Assembly (NCBI GenBank): GCA_015233565.1
Contig: JADFXM010000001.1
Location: 186,001 to 250,000 of the forward strand
Source of the DNA: Candidatus Rifleibacteriota bacterium
GTDB lineage: Bacteria > Muiribacteriota > Ozemobacteria > Ozemobacterales > Ozemobacteraceae
Length of the DNA stretch: 64,000 nucleotides
Direction: 5' to 3'
Position 1 is the first letter of the stretch, and each line of letters begins with the position of its first letter. Below are positions 9,768 to 19,167 of the stretch, in pieces. The notes below the pieces were generated by a model that searched no databases, had not been told where the DNA came from, and saw only the letters and a list, made by a program, of their open reading frames with translations. A program made the translations under genes and the position numbers.

Positions 9768-11153
9768 ATGAAACAAGAGTTTAGAATTGAAAGAGATTCC
9801 ATGGGGGATGTGAAAGTTCCGGTTGATTGCTATTGGGGAGCTCAAACTCAGCGATCACTCGAAAATTTTTCCATTGGTTCAGAAAGAATTCCAAAGGCAG
9901 TGGTTTTGGCATTGGCGTTAATTAAAAAGGCTTGTACCGAGGTCAATTTTGATTTAGGGTTAATTGATTCAGTGAAAATGAATTTAATCGCAAAAGCTTG
10001 TGATGAAATAATTTCTGGAAAACTGGATGGAAATTTTCCGCTAAGTGTGTGGCAGACCGGAAGTGGTACTCAGACAAACATGAATGTTAATGAGGTAATT
10101 GCCAATCGTGCAAATGAGTTAGCTGGAGGTTTACGCGGGGACAAATATCCTGTGCATCCTAACGACCATGTAAACATGTCTCAGTCTTCAAATGATGTTT
10201 TTCCAACTGCAATGAATTTAGCTTCTGTGGTGAACCTATGTGAAGTTCTTTTTCCATCATTAGAAAATTTGATCAATGAATTGAAGAATTTATCGGAAAG
10301 ATGGTCAGGAACCTTGAAAATAGGACGAACCCACAAAATGGATGCGGTTCCGATGTCCCTTGGGCAGGAATTTTCAGCCTTTCAAACGATTCTTCAAAAG
10401 GGATTTGATCGTTTACGAAATTCCCTACCCAGCTTATATGAACTTGCCATCGGAGGGACTGCGGTTGGGACAGGTCTTAATTCTCCCGCTGCGTTTGGAG
10501 CACTGGCGGCAAAAAAAATCGCTGATTTTACGGGTTTCCCTTTCATTTCATCAACAAATAAGTTTGAGGCACTTTCATCACACAATTCGATTTCTGCAAT
10601 TATGATGGATTTGAAAAATCTATCATTAGGTTTGTACAAGATGGTTAATGATCTCGGCTGGTTAGCTTCGGGTCCCAACTGCGGATTGGGTGAAATAAAT
10701 CTTCCCGCTAACGAACCAGGCTCTTCAATAATGCCTGGAAAAGTAAACCCAACTCAATGTGAAGCTCTGATGATGGTTTGTGCTCAAATCTCAGGATATG
10801 AGGGAGCAGTTTCCTTCGCCGAATCTCAAGGAATATTTCAACTGAATGTTTTCAAACCAATGATGATTTTTGATTTGTTGAATTCAATTCAATTGTTGTC
10901 AGATGGGATGAGGTCTTTTACGGACAAATGTTTGAAGGGTATCAAGCCAAATGAAAAAAGAATGAAGTACTACCTTGAAAACTCTGTGATGCTTGTTACT
11001 GCTTTGTCTCGTAAACTTGGATATGATCAAGCTTCGTTACTTGCAAAAAAAGCCATTCTGGAAAACCTGAGTCTTAAAGCGGTTTGTTTGCAAAGCGGTT
11101 TGCTTTCGGAAAATGAATTTGCGTTACTCGTTGACCCTCTGGAAATGATATAA
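9768..11153 (+). CDS. fumC: Class II fumarate hydratase
   Basis: Reversible hydration of fumarate to L-malate; homotetramer in the cytosol. Recognised by YWGAQTQRSLENF, the substrate-site TGSGTQTNMNVNEV, SSNDVFPTAMN, the catalytic-region GRTHKMDAVP, and the family signature GSSIMPGKVNPTQCEA. At 461 residues it has normal length. Aspartase and argininosuccinate lyase share the signature, but the WGAQTQRS opening and overall pattern favour fumarase. GGAAA lies seven bases before the ATG. It is probably co-transcribed with the malic-enzyme gene. Confidence 0.93.
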   Translation: MKQEFRIERDSMGDVKVPVDCYWGAQTQRSLENFSIGSERIPKAVVLALALIKKACTEVNFDLGLIDSVKMNLIAKACDEIISGKLDGNFPLSVWQTGSGTQTNMNVNEVIANRANELAGGLRGDKYPVHPNDHVNMSQSSNDVFPTAMNLASVVNLCEVLFPSLENLINELKNLSERWSGTLKIGRTHKMDAVPMSLGQEFSAFQTILQKGFDRLRNSLPSLYELAIGGTAVGTGLNSPAAFGALAAKKIADFTGFPFISSTNKFEALSSHNSISAIMMDLKNLSLGLYKMVNDLGWLASGPNCGLGEINLPANEPGSSIMPGKVNPTQCEALMMVCAQISGYEGAVSFAESQGIFQLNVFKPMMIFDLLNSIQLLSDGMRSFTDKCLKGIKPNEKRMKYYLENSVMLVTALSRKLGYDQASLLAKKAILENLSLKAVCLQSGLLSENEFALLVDPLEMI

Positions 11154-11171
11154 ATATGAAGGGGAATTTTT

Positions 11172-11190
11172 TCTCAACATTTGGTTGAGA
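11172..11190 (+). terminator. Weak stem-loop after fumC
   Basis: TCTCAAC-ATTTG-GTTGAGA, a seven-base-pair stem 18 bases after the fumC stop. Only TGTTTC follows, so intrinsic termination would be weak. Confidence 0.35.
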
Positions 11191-11348
11191 TGTTTCATTG
11201 TGAGTGGATAAAAAATCTGGGTGGCACGACGATTTTTTTTGTCAGGTTCAATGTGAATGCTTGGACAAAAGACACTCCTCAGTGATATGCTTTCCGGAAA
11301 GTTTAGTTTGATTGCAGATGAAAATAAACTCCCCTAAGGAGGAAGAAA

Positions 11349-12008
11349 ATGCCAGTTATTACAATTTCAAGAGAAATAGGATCAGGAGAGGGTTATATTG
11401 CTCTTAAACTGGCAGAGGCGCTGAACTGCCTCTGCATTGATAAAGAGATAATTCATGAAATTGCCAAAAAAATGGGCAAAAAACAAGAAGATCTTGAGGA
11501 CTTTGAGCCTGATTCCTATAACCGGATGAGTGTTTTTTTTCAGGAAGCACTTGCAAGTATTGCAAAAGGAGGAAGAGTGTTCCCTTCTTTTGGAATGGGC
11601 CCCCTGGACTGGGATGGAGTAGACATTTTCCGTTACTATCCCGTTGGTGAGTTTGATCACGACCAGTATGTGGACGTTTTGAAAAGTGTGATTATAGAGT
11701 TGGCTTTACAAAAAGATCTTATTATCTTGGGAAGAGGTGGCCAAATGATTTTGAAGGACCATCCCAATGCATTCCATGTGAGAATTGTTGCTCGAGCTGA
11801 AGATCGCATCTTGAGAATTATGGATGAACAGAAAATAGATGAGGAAAAAGCAAAGCTGTTTGCAGATCAACGTATAGAATCAGGGCGGAAATTCTTCGAA
11901 GATTTTTTTGATATAGATTGGACCGATTCACATCTTTACCATTTAGTTTTAAACACGAGTAAAATCAGTCTGGATAATTGTGTAAACTTGATCAGGAAAG
12001 CAATTTAA
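11349..12008 (+). CDS. Cytidylate-kinase-like P-loop protein
   Basis: A 219-residue member of the cytidylate-kinase-like family. It opens MPVITISREIGSGEGYIALKLA, a P-loop variant in which GSGE replaces the usual GKS/T, followed by a CIDKEIIHEIAKK segment and a lid region with basic residues (RIVARAEDRILRI). Canonical CMP kinase (Cmk) is related, but this branch has no established substrate. A strong AGGAGG lies seven bases before the ATG. The next gene, a membrane beta-propeller-like protein, starts seven bases after the stop, so the two are co-translated. The substrate is unknown. Confidence 0.8.
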   Translation: MPVITISREIGSGEGYIALKLAEALNCLCIDKEIIHEIAKKMGKKQEDLEDFEPDSYNRMSVFFQEALASIAKGGRVFPSFGMGPLDWDGVDIFRYYPVGEFDHDQYVDVLKSVIIELALQKDLIILGRGGQMILKDHPNAFHVRIVARAEDRILRIMDEQKIDEEKAKLFADQRIESGRKFFEDFFDIDWTDSHLYHLVLNTSKISLDNCVNLIRKAI

Positions 12009-12015
12009 ATCGAAA

Positions 12016-13182
12016 ATGCCTCGTGATTTTTTTGGCCTTTTGATTTTTCTTGCGGGAGTGATCATTTTATTGATTATTTCTCTGCCTGAAATAACCAATG
12101 AAACTTGGATGATTCGAATGGATCAAACAATTCCATTTCAACCAGTTCGGGAAGAAAATCGGGTTGTTTTTCCTCAAGGGTATGAACATCTGGCCTGGAT
12201 TGATAGTCAAAAGCAATTTATAGTTTCGGAATTGCTTCCGTCATGCATTAAAGAAGGACCATTTTCAATCGGTAATGGAAAAACCCTCATTTTGGGAGTT
12301 GACGGTTTTCTAAGAGCTTTCTCAGAGTCACTTACTCTTTTATGGGAGCTAAAGACAGACTCTGTTTCGCTTCCGAAACCCTTGATTGCAAAAAATGGAA
12401 CAATTTTAGCTCTTAGTGATGATAATACATTGGTGGCAGTTTCTCCCGACCATGGAAAGCTACTCTGGAGACGTACTTTTCCTGAAAAAATTGTTCACTT
12501 TTTTGTTGATAAATCTGTTTTTGTTCAACGAAAACCTTTTCCGCCGATGCCTCAGTGCGTAATGCTTGATGTGATCAATCTGGAAAGTGGCGAACAGACA
12601 TGGAAAATGAACGATCCGGTGTTAGAAGATCAAATTTTTTTTTATGATGAAAATGTTGTTTTTGTTGACTCAAAGGGATTCCCTAAAATAGTAAATCAGA
12701 AAACCGGAAAAATTTTATATGTTCACCCTGTGGGGGGGCTACGAATTGCCGGGAATATAGGAGCCAAGCTTTTTTTTCTATCCAAAGGGGGGAGTGTAAT
12801 CGAGACATTCAGTTTGTCGGAGAAATCTTTTTGGAGTATTACGCTTGAGACGCCACTTTTAAAATTTGCAGGCAGCGAAAAAAGATTTTATCTTTTTGAA
12901 AAACGCCTTTTGCGAGTTTTCGATCTTAATCTTGGAAAAATGATTGAGGAACGAAAGTATGGCCGGATCTTCAGTGTGAATGAAAATCAGAGAAAGATTT
13001 CATTCATTTTCCAGAATAATTCAATTTCCGGTACGCTCATTACCATCCTCGATGTTGAAACTGGGAACACAATTCTTACAGCACGCGAAGAAGGTAATTT
13101 TTGGGTTCCCATCAATTTTGGAGATGAATGGTTTCTTGCAAATCAGAATGGCGCAATGAAATGGTACTTTCAGCGGAACTGA
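12016..13182 (+). CDS. Membrane-anchored PQQ-like beta-propeller protein
   Basis: 388 residues with one N-terminal TM segment (about 5-24: FFGLLIFLAGVIILLIISL) and a large extracytoplasmic domain. The domain has repeats resembling PQQ/WD-like propeller blades, for example VSPDHGKLLWRRTF, INLESGEQTWKMND and IVNQKTGKILYVHP, each holding the G-x-x-x-W-like pattern. No cofactor or catalytic site can be assigned. It follows the cytidylate-kinase-like gene by seven bases. Family-level fold is likely; the role (scaffold, quinoprotein-like or BamB-like) is open. Confidence 0.65.
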   Translation: MPRDFFGLLIFLAGVIILLIISLPEITNETWMIRMDQTIPFQPVREENRVVFPQGYEHLAWIDSQKQFIVSELLPSCIKEGPFSIGNGKTLILGVDGFLRAFSESLTLLWELKTDSVSLPKPLIAKNGTILALSDDNTLVAVSPDHGKLLWRRTFPEKIVHFFVDKSVFVQRKPFPPMPQCVMLDVINLESGEQTWKMNDPVLEDQIFFYDENVVFVDSKGFPKIVNQKTGKILYVHPVGGLRIAGNIGAKLFFLSKGGSVIETFSLSEKSFWSITLETPLLKFAGSEKRFYLFEKRLLRVFDLNLGKMIEERKYGRIFSVNENQRKISFIFQNNSISGTLITILDVETGNTILTAREEGNFWVPINFGDEWFLANQNGAMKWYFQRN

Positions 13183-13341
13183 ATTTTGGGAACTTTTTTT
13201 TCCTTTCTCATCTCTAAGAGTTTTGATAGAATGCATTTCACTTTTATTTTCTCAAAAACTACCGGTTGTGTGATCTTAACCGTGAATATTGGGCTACAGG
13301 TGCTTGATTTCATGTTTCGATTTTAATTAATTTTTTATAAG

Positions 13342-15048
13342 ATGGCCAAAAAAAACAGTTTTCTTTTCAATCCGCTTAATGCCCTGAAAGACTTCAATCG
13401 TCTTCGGGAGATCCTTACTGTTCTCGCTTCCCATGGATTCGGCCAGATTATTGCCGAGATTGAAAAAGGCGAAACAACTTTGGGTAAGATCATTGCCTCT
13501 TACGGCTTGAAATACAAGGATTCCGAAACTCCCATTACTACCCTTGCTGTAAGAACCCGTTTAGTTTTCCAGGATTTGGGACCGACCTTTATCAAATTTG
13601 GGCAAATTTTGAGTACTAGACCTGATTTGATTCCTGATAATTTTACTGAGGAATTAAAGAAGCTACAGGATAACGTTCCACCATTTGGATTTGAAGAAGC
13701 CAGAGCTTTGATAGAATCTGAATTGAAAATTTCATTGAGTGATGTCTTTTCCAAATTCGATGAAAATCCAATTGGAACAGCGTCTATTGGCCAGGTTTAC
13801 CGTGCGCTTTTGAAATCAGGGGAGCCGGTTGTTATTAAGGTTCAAAGACCTAACGTAAGGCGAATAATAGAAAGTGATATTGATTTATTATTGTTATTGG
13901 CACGAATTCTTGAAAGTAGAATTTCACAGTTCAAAAATATTGATTTGACTGGAATAATAAACGAATTTCACAAGGCTATTATCCAGGAATTGGACTATTT
14001 GAACGAATTGCGTAATTCTCTTAAGTTTACTGCGGCTTTTAAAGATACCTTGGAAATTGTAATTCCACGTGTGTATCGTGAATTTTCAACAAAGAAAATC
14101 CTCACGATGGAGATGATTAAAGGGGTAAAGTTGAATCATGCCCATGAAATCGGCTCTGACCCGAAGATTCTTGTTAGAATAGCCATTCAGGCTGTATTGC
14201 AGATGGTTTTTGAAAATGGTTTTTTTCATGCTGACCCTCACCCAGGCAATATTTTTGCGCTTCCAGGCGACAGACTGGCCTTTCTCGATCTGGGGATGGT
14301 CGGAAGATTGGATGAAGCCATGCGATATCGTCTTTCCGATCTCATTTTATCCTTGCTTTCGAGAGATGTGGAAGGAGTTTCGAGAGCTCTTCTTCAGATG
14401 GGGAGTCGAAAAGGAAAAATTGATTTCAGAGAATTCACTTTGGATGTCGGCTCTACAATGGACAAATTTATTGGATTGGCAATTGAAGACATTCATTTCA
14501 GTGAAATATTGCGAGATTTAATTGATGGTGCCCGTAAGCATCAAATTAAAATTCCAAATGATTACACCATGATGGGAAAAGCCCTTCTTACCGTCGAAGG
14601 ATTAGGCCGTGAATTGGTTCCTGATCTGAATATCGAGGAAGAAGTCAGACCTTTTATCAAAAAACTTGTCTACATGCGTTTTTCCCCGTCCAGAATCGGA
14701 AGCTCTCTTTTCAAAAGGGTTGTTGATCTTTATCATTGGTCGAATGATCTTCCTTCGCATGTTATGACAATCCTTGATGACTTACAAAGTGGGAATCTTA
14801 AAGTTCAGGTTGAACAAGCTGATCGCGTAAAATCACTGGAGAACATTGAAAAAATAATTGGGAAGCTTACAGCTGCAATGATTGTTTGCTCATTGATCGT
14901 CAGTTCGGCATTGTTCATTACCTTTTCGCCAGGAGAATACAAGATATTTGGTTTTCCTATCACGCTTGTGCTAGGACTAATAGGATATTTCGCAGCCGGA
15001 TTATTTGGTCTGAAACTTTTAAAAGCGGTTATTAACTCGGAAGAGTAA
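13342..15048 (+). CDS. ABC1/UbiB-family atypical kinase
   Basis: 568 residues. The signature KxGQ region is visible (FIKFGQILSTRPDLIP), then IGQVYRALLKSGEPVVIKVQRP carrying the ATP-site Lys, FFHADPHPGNIFAL as catalytic loop, and FLDLGMVGRL as the DFG-like metal motif. Two TM helices lie at the C-terminus (about 512-530 and 540-562), giving membrane attachment. The family acts as ATPase/kinase supporting lipid-quinone biosynthesis or lipid transport. No ubiquinone or menaquinone genes are nearby, so the pathway is not shown. No clear ribosome site precedes ATG 13342. It is followed 31 bases later by htpG. Confidence 0.92.
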   Translation: MAKKNSFLFNPLNALKDFNRLREILTVLASHGFGQIIAEIEKGETTLGKIIASYGLKYKDSETPITTLAVRTRLVFQDLGPTFIKFGQILSTRPDLIPDNFTEELKKLQDNVPPFGFEEARALIESELKISLSDVFSKFDENPIGTASIGQVYRALLKSGEPVVIKVQRPNVRRIIESDIDLLLLLARILESRISQFKNIDLTGIINEFHKAIIQELDYLNELRNSLKFTAAFKDTLEIVIPRVYREFSTKKILTMEMIKGVKLNHAHEIGSDPKILVRIAIQAVLQMVFENGFFHADPHPGNIFALPGDRLAFLDLGMVGRLDEAMRYRLSDLILSLLSRDVEGVSRALLQMGSRKGKIDFREFTLDVGSTMDKFIGLAIEDIHFSEILRDLIDGARKHQIKIPNDYTMMGKALLTVEGLGRELVPDLNIEEEVRPFIKKLVYMRFSPSRIGSSLFKRVVDLYHWSNDLPSHVMTILDDLQSGNLKVQVEQADRVKSLENIEKIIGKLTAAMIVCSLIVSSALFITFSPGEYKIFGFPITLVLGLIGYFAAGLFGLKLLKAVINSEE

Positions 15049-15079
15049 AAAAATAAATTTCCAATGGAGGAAACAATAC

Positions 15080-17041
15080 ATGACTGTTCAAACCGATACT
15101 TTTGAATTCAAGACAGAAGCAAAACAATTGCTTGATTTAATGATTCATTCCGTTTACTCGCATAAGGAAATTTTTCTTAGGGAACTAATTTCCAATGCTT
15201 CAGATGCGCTTGATAAAATTAAATTCGAGGCCCTTACAAAAGACCAACTTCGCCAATACACACAAGATCAGCACATTCGCATTGAATCTGATACCAAGAA
15301 CAATACTCTTACAGTTCATGATAACGGTATTGGAATGAGCCGGGAAGATCTAGTGCAATTTATCGGTACTATTGCAAAATCCGGAACAAAGGAATATTTG
15401 AAGGCTTTACGTGAGAATCAAGGAAAACCCAGTATTCCTGATTTGATTGGACAATTTGGTGTGGGATTTTACTCATCCTTCATGGTTGCAGATAAGGTTG
15501 AAATCGTCTCGCGGAAAGCGACTGAAGAAAAAGCCTGGAAATGGGAGTCCAAAGGAGATGGGACATATTCAATTGCAGAATCCGAAAGAGCGGAGCCTGG
15601 AACCTCTGTAACGTTGCAACTCAAGAAGATAGAGGAAGAGGAAAATGCTCAGGATTTTACCACCGAATGGGTTTTACGCGATCTGATAAAGAAATATTCC
15701 GATTTTGTGGCGTATCCGATTCGGATGAAAGTTGAAAAACGTGATTATGAGCGCGATTCTGATGGGAAAATAAAAGAGGGTGTTGAACCCAAGATTTCTT
15801 TCCAGGACGATGTTCTTAATTCTATGAAAGCAATTTGGACGCGTCCGGAAAAAGATGTCACCGAAACCGAATACAAAGAGTTTTATAAACACATCAGCCA
15901 TGATTGGACTGACCCATTAAAATGGATTGTTTATAAAGCAGAGGGCGTCTCCACAGGAGACTTCAAAGGTTTATTATATCTCCCATCCAAAGCCGGATCA
16001 GATTTATTTTTTAGTGATTTAGCCAAAGGAATTCAGCTTTATATCAAGCGTGTTTTTATTATGCATGATTGCAAAGAACTTATCCCTGAATATCTGCGAT
16101 TTGTCAAAGGTGTAGTCGATTCAGACGAGCTTTCTTTGAATATTTCCAGGGAAATTCTCCAACAAAATAAACAAATTCAGAACATCAAAAAATCTGTTTC
16201 AAGAAAGGTTTTATCGGTAATCAAAACCATGAAGCAGGACGAACCCGAAAAATTCAAAACTTTCTGGAAAGAATTCGGGCCTGTGATCAAAGAAGGAACC
16301 TTCAAAGAGCCGGACGATCGTGAAAGAATACTTGAAACCACCGTATTTGCTACAACGCATTCATCAACTGAGTTATATACTCTAGATCAGTACATTGAAA
16401 GAATGAAAACTTCCCAGGAAACAATTTATTTTATTACTGGTGAAACCCGTCACACGATTGAGACTTCCCCGCTTCTTGAGTCCTTCAAGGAAAAGGGTTA
16501 TGAAGTGCTCTTGTTGACTGATCCGGTTGATGAGGTTTGGGTGAATTTCGTTTTCGATTACAAAGGAAAGAAATTTCAATCGATTGCAAAAGGGACTGTT
16601 GAGCTTGGTTCCGATGAGGAGAAGAAAAAAGCCGAGGAAGATCGAAAACAGAAAGAAGCTGGTTATAAATCCTTGCTTGAATGTATCAAAGGAAAGCTTG
16701 ATGAGAATATAAAGGAAGTTCGTCTTTCAAGCCGTTTGACCTCATCACCAGCATGTCTGGTATCAGACCGAAATGACATGACCCCTCAAATGGAAGCCCT
16801 CTTAAAAGCGACCGGAAAAGATGTTCCCAGAACCAAACGAATTCTTGAAATCAATCCAAGCCATCCGATTATTGTTAAGCTCCAATCGGTGTTTGAAAAG
16901 AATTCGAATGATCCGATGATAGAAGATTACGGGAACCTTCTTTTTGGACAGGCATTAATTGCAGAGGGGGGAAAATTAGCTGATCCCGCTATTTTCAATA
17001 AAAAATTGAACGACCTGATGATGAAGGCACTTATTCTTTGA
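15080..17041 (+). CDS. htpG: HtpG (Hsp90-family chaperone)
   Basis: ATP-dependent chaperone of the cytosol, 653 residues (E. coli HtpG has 624). The N-terminal GHKL ATPase shows ELISNASDALDKIKFEAL, DNGIGMSREDLVQFIGTIA and IGQFGVGFYSSFMVADKV; middle-domain ISREILQQNK follows, and the C-terminal dimerisation domain ends at 653 without the MEEVD of eukaryotic cytosolic Hsp90. TGGAGG precedes the ATG with good spacing. No heat-shock operator was recognised upstream. It converges on trxA. Confidence 0.96.
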   Translation: MTVQTDTFEFKTEAKQLLDLMIHSVYSHKEIFLRELISNASDALDKIKFEALTKDQLRQYTQDQHIRIESDTKNNTLTVHDNGIGMSREDLVQFIGTIAKSGTKEYLKALRENQGKPSIPDLIGQFGVGFYSSFMVADKVEIVSRKATEEKAWKWESKGDGTYSIAESERAEPGTSVTLQLKKIEEEENAQDFTTEWVLRDLIKKYSDFVAYPIRMKVEKRDYERDSDGKIKEGVEPKISFQDDVLNSMKAIWTRPEKDVTETEYKEFYKHISHDWTDPLKWIVYKAEGVSTGDFKGLLYLPSKAGSDLFFSDLAKGIQLYIKRVFIMHDCKELIPEYLRFVKGVVDSDELSLNISREILQQNKQIQNIKKSVSRKVLSVIKTMKQDEPEKFKTFWKEFGPVIKEGTFKEPDDRERILETTVFATTHSSTELYTLDQYIERMKTSQETIYFITGETRHTIETSPLLESFKEKGYEVLLLTDPVDEVWVNFVFDYKGKKFQSIAKGTVELGSDEEKKKAEEDRKQKEAGYKSLLECIKGKLDENIKEVRLSSRLTSSPACLVSDRNDMTPQMEALLKATGKDVPRTKRILEINPSHPIIVKLQSVFEKNSNDPMIEDYGNLLFGQALIAEGGKLADPAIFNKKLNDLMMKALIL

Positions 17042-17091
17042 TGTTGGGTTTCGGTTCTTTATTGAATCCACTCGATATTTCGAGGAAAATT

Positions 17092-17137
17092 GTCATTGCG
17101 AGGGTTGCAAGGGTTTGATCGCTTCGCTCGCAATGAC
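17092..17137. repeat. Palindromic interspersed repeat (GTCATTGCGAG type)
   Basis: Perfect 11-bp inverted repeat GTCATTGCGAG (17092-17102) / CTCGCAATGAC (17127-17137) with a GCTTCGCTCGC core. It lies in the 152-base gap between convergent htpG and trxA. This motif class is a widespread REP-like element in many bacterial genomes and could serve as a bidirectional terminator here. Confidence 0.65.
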
Positions 17138-17193
17138 TGAAAAGTGCCTTTTGTGCTATCCAAATCGCCGAGAAACGTTGGGTGTTTGCAGTC

Positions 17194-17514
17194 TTACAAT
17201 AGTAAGGATTTGATCTTGCTCTCGAGCTGTTCCTGGGTGATGGTGCCGACTTCCTGGTGAATATTTTTTCCGTCTTTAAAGAAAATAATCGTTGGAATGG
17301 ACATGATGCTGTATTCTCCAGGGATGTTCGGGTTTTCATCAACATTTACTTTCCCAATATTGATCTTTCCCTCAAACTGTTTTGCAACTGCATCGATGAT
17401 TGGACCCATCAATCGGCAGGGGCCACACCATGGTGCCCAAAAATCCACGATTGATGGAAGAGTTGAATTTATGACTTCTGTCTGGAAGTTTGCGTCAGTA
17501 AATTGTTTAGCCAT
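17194..17514 (-). CDS. trxA: Thioredoxin
   Basis: Cytosolic thiol-disulfide oxidoreductase of 106 residues. The active site is WAPWCGPC (redox Cys 30 and 33), with the buried Asp in VDFWAPW and the cis-Pro loop MSIPTIIFF. No signal peptide or TM segment is present. AAGGAG lies eight bases before the ATG on the minus strand. It is monocistronic by position, convergent with htpG and divergent from the DAHP synthase gene. Confidence 0.95.
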   Translation of the reverse strand: MAKQFTDANFQTEVINSTLPSIVDFWAPWCGPCRLMGPIIDAVAKQFEGKINIGKVNVDENPNIPGEYSIMSIPTIIFFKDGKNIHQEVGTITQEQLESKIKSLLL

Positions 17515-17719
17515 TTTTTTCTCCTTAATTTGATTTTTTTTTAGGATACCAAATTATTTGAACTTCATCCACTTAATTTCAAATTTCGGAAAGTTAACCG
17601 CTAAAGTTCTGAGGTGCCCTTTTGAAAAGTTCTTTCGGCGCACTGATGCTGAATATTTAAACTGTCCTTTAAGGATTTGAATAAAAATTTAGCACATTTA
17701 GCCGATAATTAGGTACTAT

Positions 17720-18754
17720 ATGATTATTCTGATGGCCCATTGGGCGACTGAAAAGCACATTGAAGATCTGAGAGAACACATTATTGACCTCGGAATGGCG
17801 GCTCATATAATTGAAAGTGGAAAAAGGAAGCTGATCACCGTAAGTGTTAGTGGTGGCCCGCTTTTCGATAAGTCATTCGAAACCTGGCCGGGTGTGGAAA
17901 AGGTATTTCCGATTATTCAGCCATTTATGCTTGCTTCACGTGAATTCCATCAGGAAAATACGGTGGTACCCGTTGGGCTGAAAAAAAAGAATTCTACTCC
18001 AGTTTTTTTGGGTGGGGGTGAGTTTCATGTAATTGCAGGCCCCTGTGCTATCGAAGATGAGAAAACTGCTCTTGAGATTGCATTTAAAGTTAAAGAAGCT
18101 GGTTGTTCGTTATTCAGAGGTGGGGTTTTCAAAGCCAGAACATCACCTTACTCATTTCAGGGCCTTGGTAAAAGTGGTTTGAAGATTCTCAAAAAAGTAA
18201 AAAAGGAAACCGGCCTTTTTATTGTTACCGAAGTGCTGGAAATTCAAGAAATTGAAGAAGCTTTTGAGGTAGCCGATATTTTGCAAGTTGGCACTCGAAA
18301 TATGAGCAATTACAGACTTTTAGAAAGCTTAGGTTCAACAAAAAAACCTGTTTTGCTTAAGCGTGGAATGAGTTCGACTATCAAAGAATACCTAATGGCG
18401 GCTGAATACATCCTTAAAAATGGAAACCCCAACGTTATTCTCTGTGAACGTGGAATTCGTACATTCGAAACTTACACACGTTTTACCCTTGATATAAATG
18501 CAATTCCCGCGATTAAGCAATTATCACATCTTCCAATGCTAGTTGATCCCAGCCATGGAACTGGAATTTGGAGACTTGTTGAATCCGTTTCTCTTGCGGC
18601 TACTGCTGCCGGAGCAGATGGACTACTGGTTGAGGTCCATTCTAACCCTCAAATGGCGCTTTCTGATGGATTACAGTCTCTGATTCCCGAACGCCTAAAA
18701 AGTTTGGTTGACAAAGCTAAAGCGATAAAAAAGGTTCTGCGGGTATACGAATGA
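17720..18754 (+). CDS. aroF: 3-deoxy-7-phosphoheptulonate (DAHP) synthase, type I-beta with N-terminal regulatory domain
   Basis: Condenses phosphoenolpyruvate and erythrose-4-phosphate, the first step of the shikimate pathway. Residues 1-70 form the ferredoxin-like regulatory domain known from Thermotoga-type enzymes (MIILMAHWATEKHIEDL). The barrel follows with VIAGPCAIED, FKARTSPYSFQGLG, VGTRNMSN, LKRGMSST and LVDPSHGTG. At 344 residues the length is normal. The N-terminal domain implies feedback control by an aromatic amino acid. ATG 17720 has AGG six bases upstream; ATG 17732 is an alternative. Another shikimate gene, aroE, lies at the far window end but is not linked. Confidence 0.93.
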   Translation: MIILMAHWATEKHIEDLREHIIDLGMAAHIIESGKRKLITVSVSGGPLFDKSFETWPGVEKVFPIIQPFMLASREFHQENTVVPVGLKKKNSTPVFLGGGEFHVIAGPCAIEDEKTALEIAFKVKEAGCSLFRGGVFKARTSPYSFQGLGKSGLKILKKVKKETGLFIVTEVLEIQEIEEAFEVADILQVGTRNMSNYRLLESLGSTKKPVLLKRGMSSTIKEYLMAAEYILKNGNPNVILCERGIRTFETYTRFTLDINAIPAIKQLSHLPMLVDPSHGTGIWRLVESVSLAATAAGADGLLVEVHSNPQMALSDGLQSLIPERLKSLVDKAKAIKKVLRVYE

Positions 18755-19167
18755 AATTATGGTGCTCGGAATCTTAAGTGACTTCGTCACTAATTGTGCG
18801 CGAGCCTCCTGATCAGGGCTTTGTTACAAACTTCCGCTCAATGGGCTGTTCCAGCCGATTTATTTTATATGCTTTTAACGTGAAATTGACATTATAGGCC
18901 TTTTGCAAAGTTTTTGGGTGTCCCGTCCCGAGCAGTTGATAGCAGCAAGGAAAAAAGTATGTCCACATTTCCGAGCTTTTCCTGCGATGTGTGTTACCAC
19001 CGGATAAAAACTGGCCCAGACACCGCCGGAATACTGACCCACGTTGCCGTGTGGCAACATTTAACTCTTTTGACCAAGCTTTTTCTTTAGTTGCTGTTTT
19101 TCTTTGGTGGGTCTTTTTTTTCTTTTATGGTGGGTCAGAAATTAGCCGGGCCTACCAGCGATGTGCA
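18755..19167. other. Gene-free region between aroF and the sensor island
   Basis: 413 bases between convergent genes. Just after aroF is a short hairpin AGTGAC-TTC-GTCACT (18777-18791), possibly a weak terminator. GTTGCC-GTGT-GGCAAC (19043-19058) is another small stem. The sequence TGGTGGGTC occurs twice near 19105-19136. A minus-strand open frame (18875-19060) codes for 61 residues unlike any family I know. No gene is supported. Confidence 0.5.

Noticed and set aside
17092..17137. GTCATTGCGAG palindrome as a novel element
   Set aside because: This palindrome type is widespread in bacterial genomes and already known as an interspersed repeat.
18875..19060. 61-residue frame after aroF as a small gene
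   Set aside because: No ribosome site, unusual composition and no recognisable motif.
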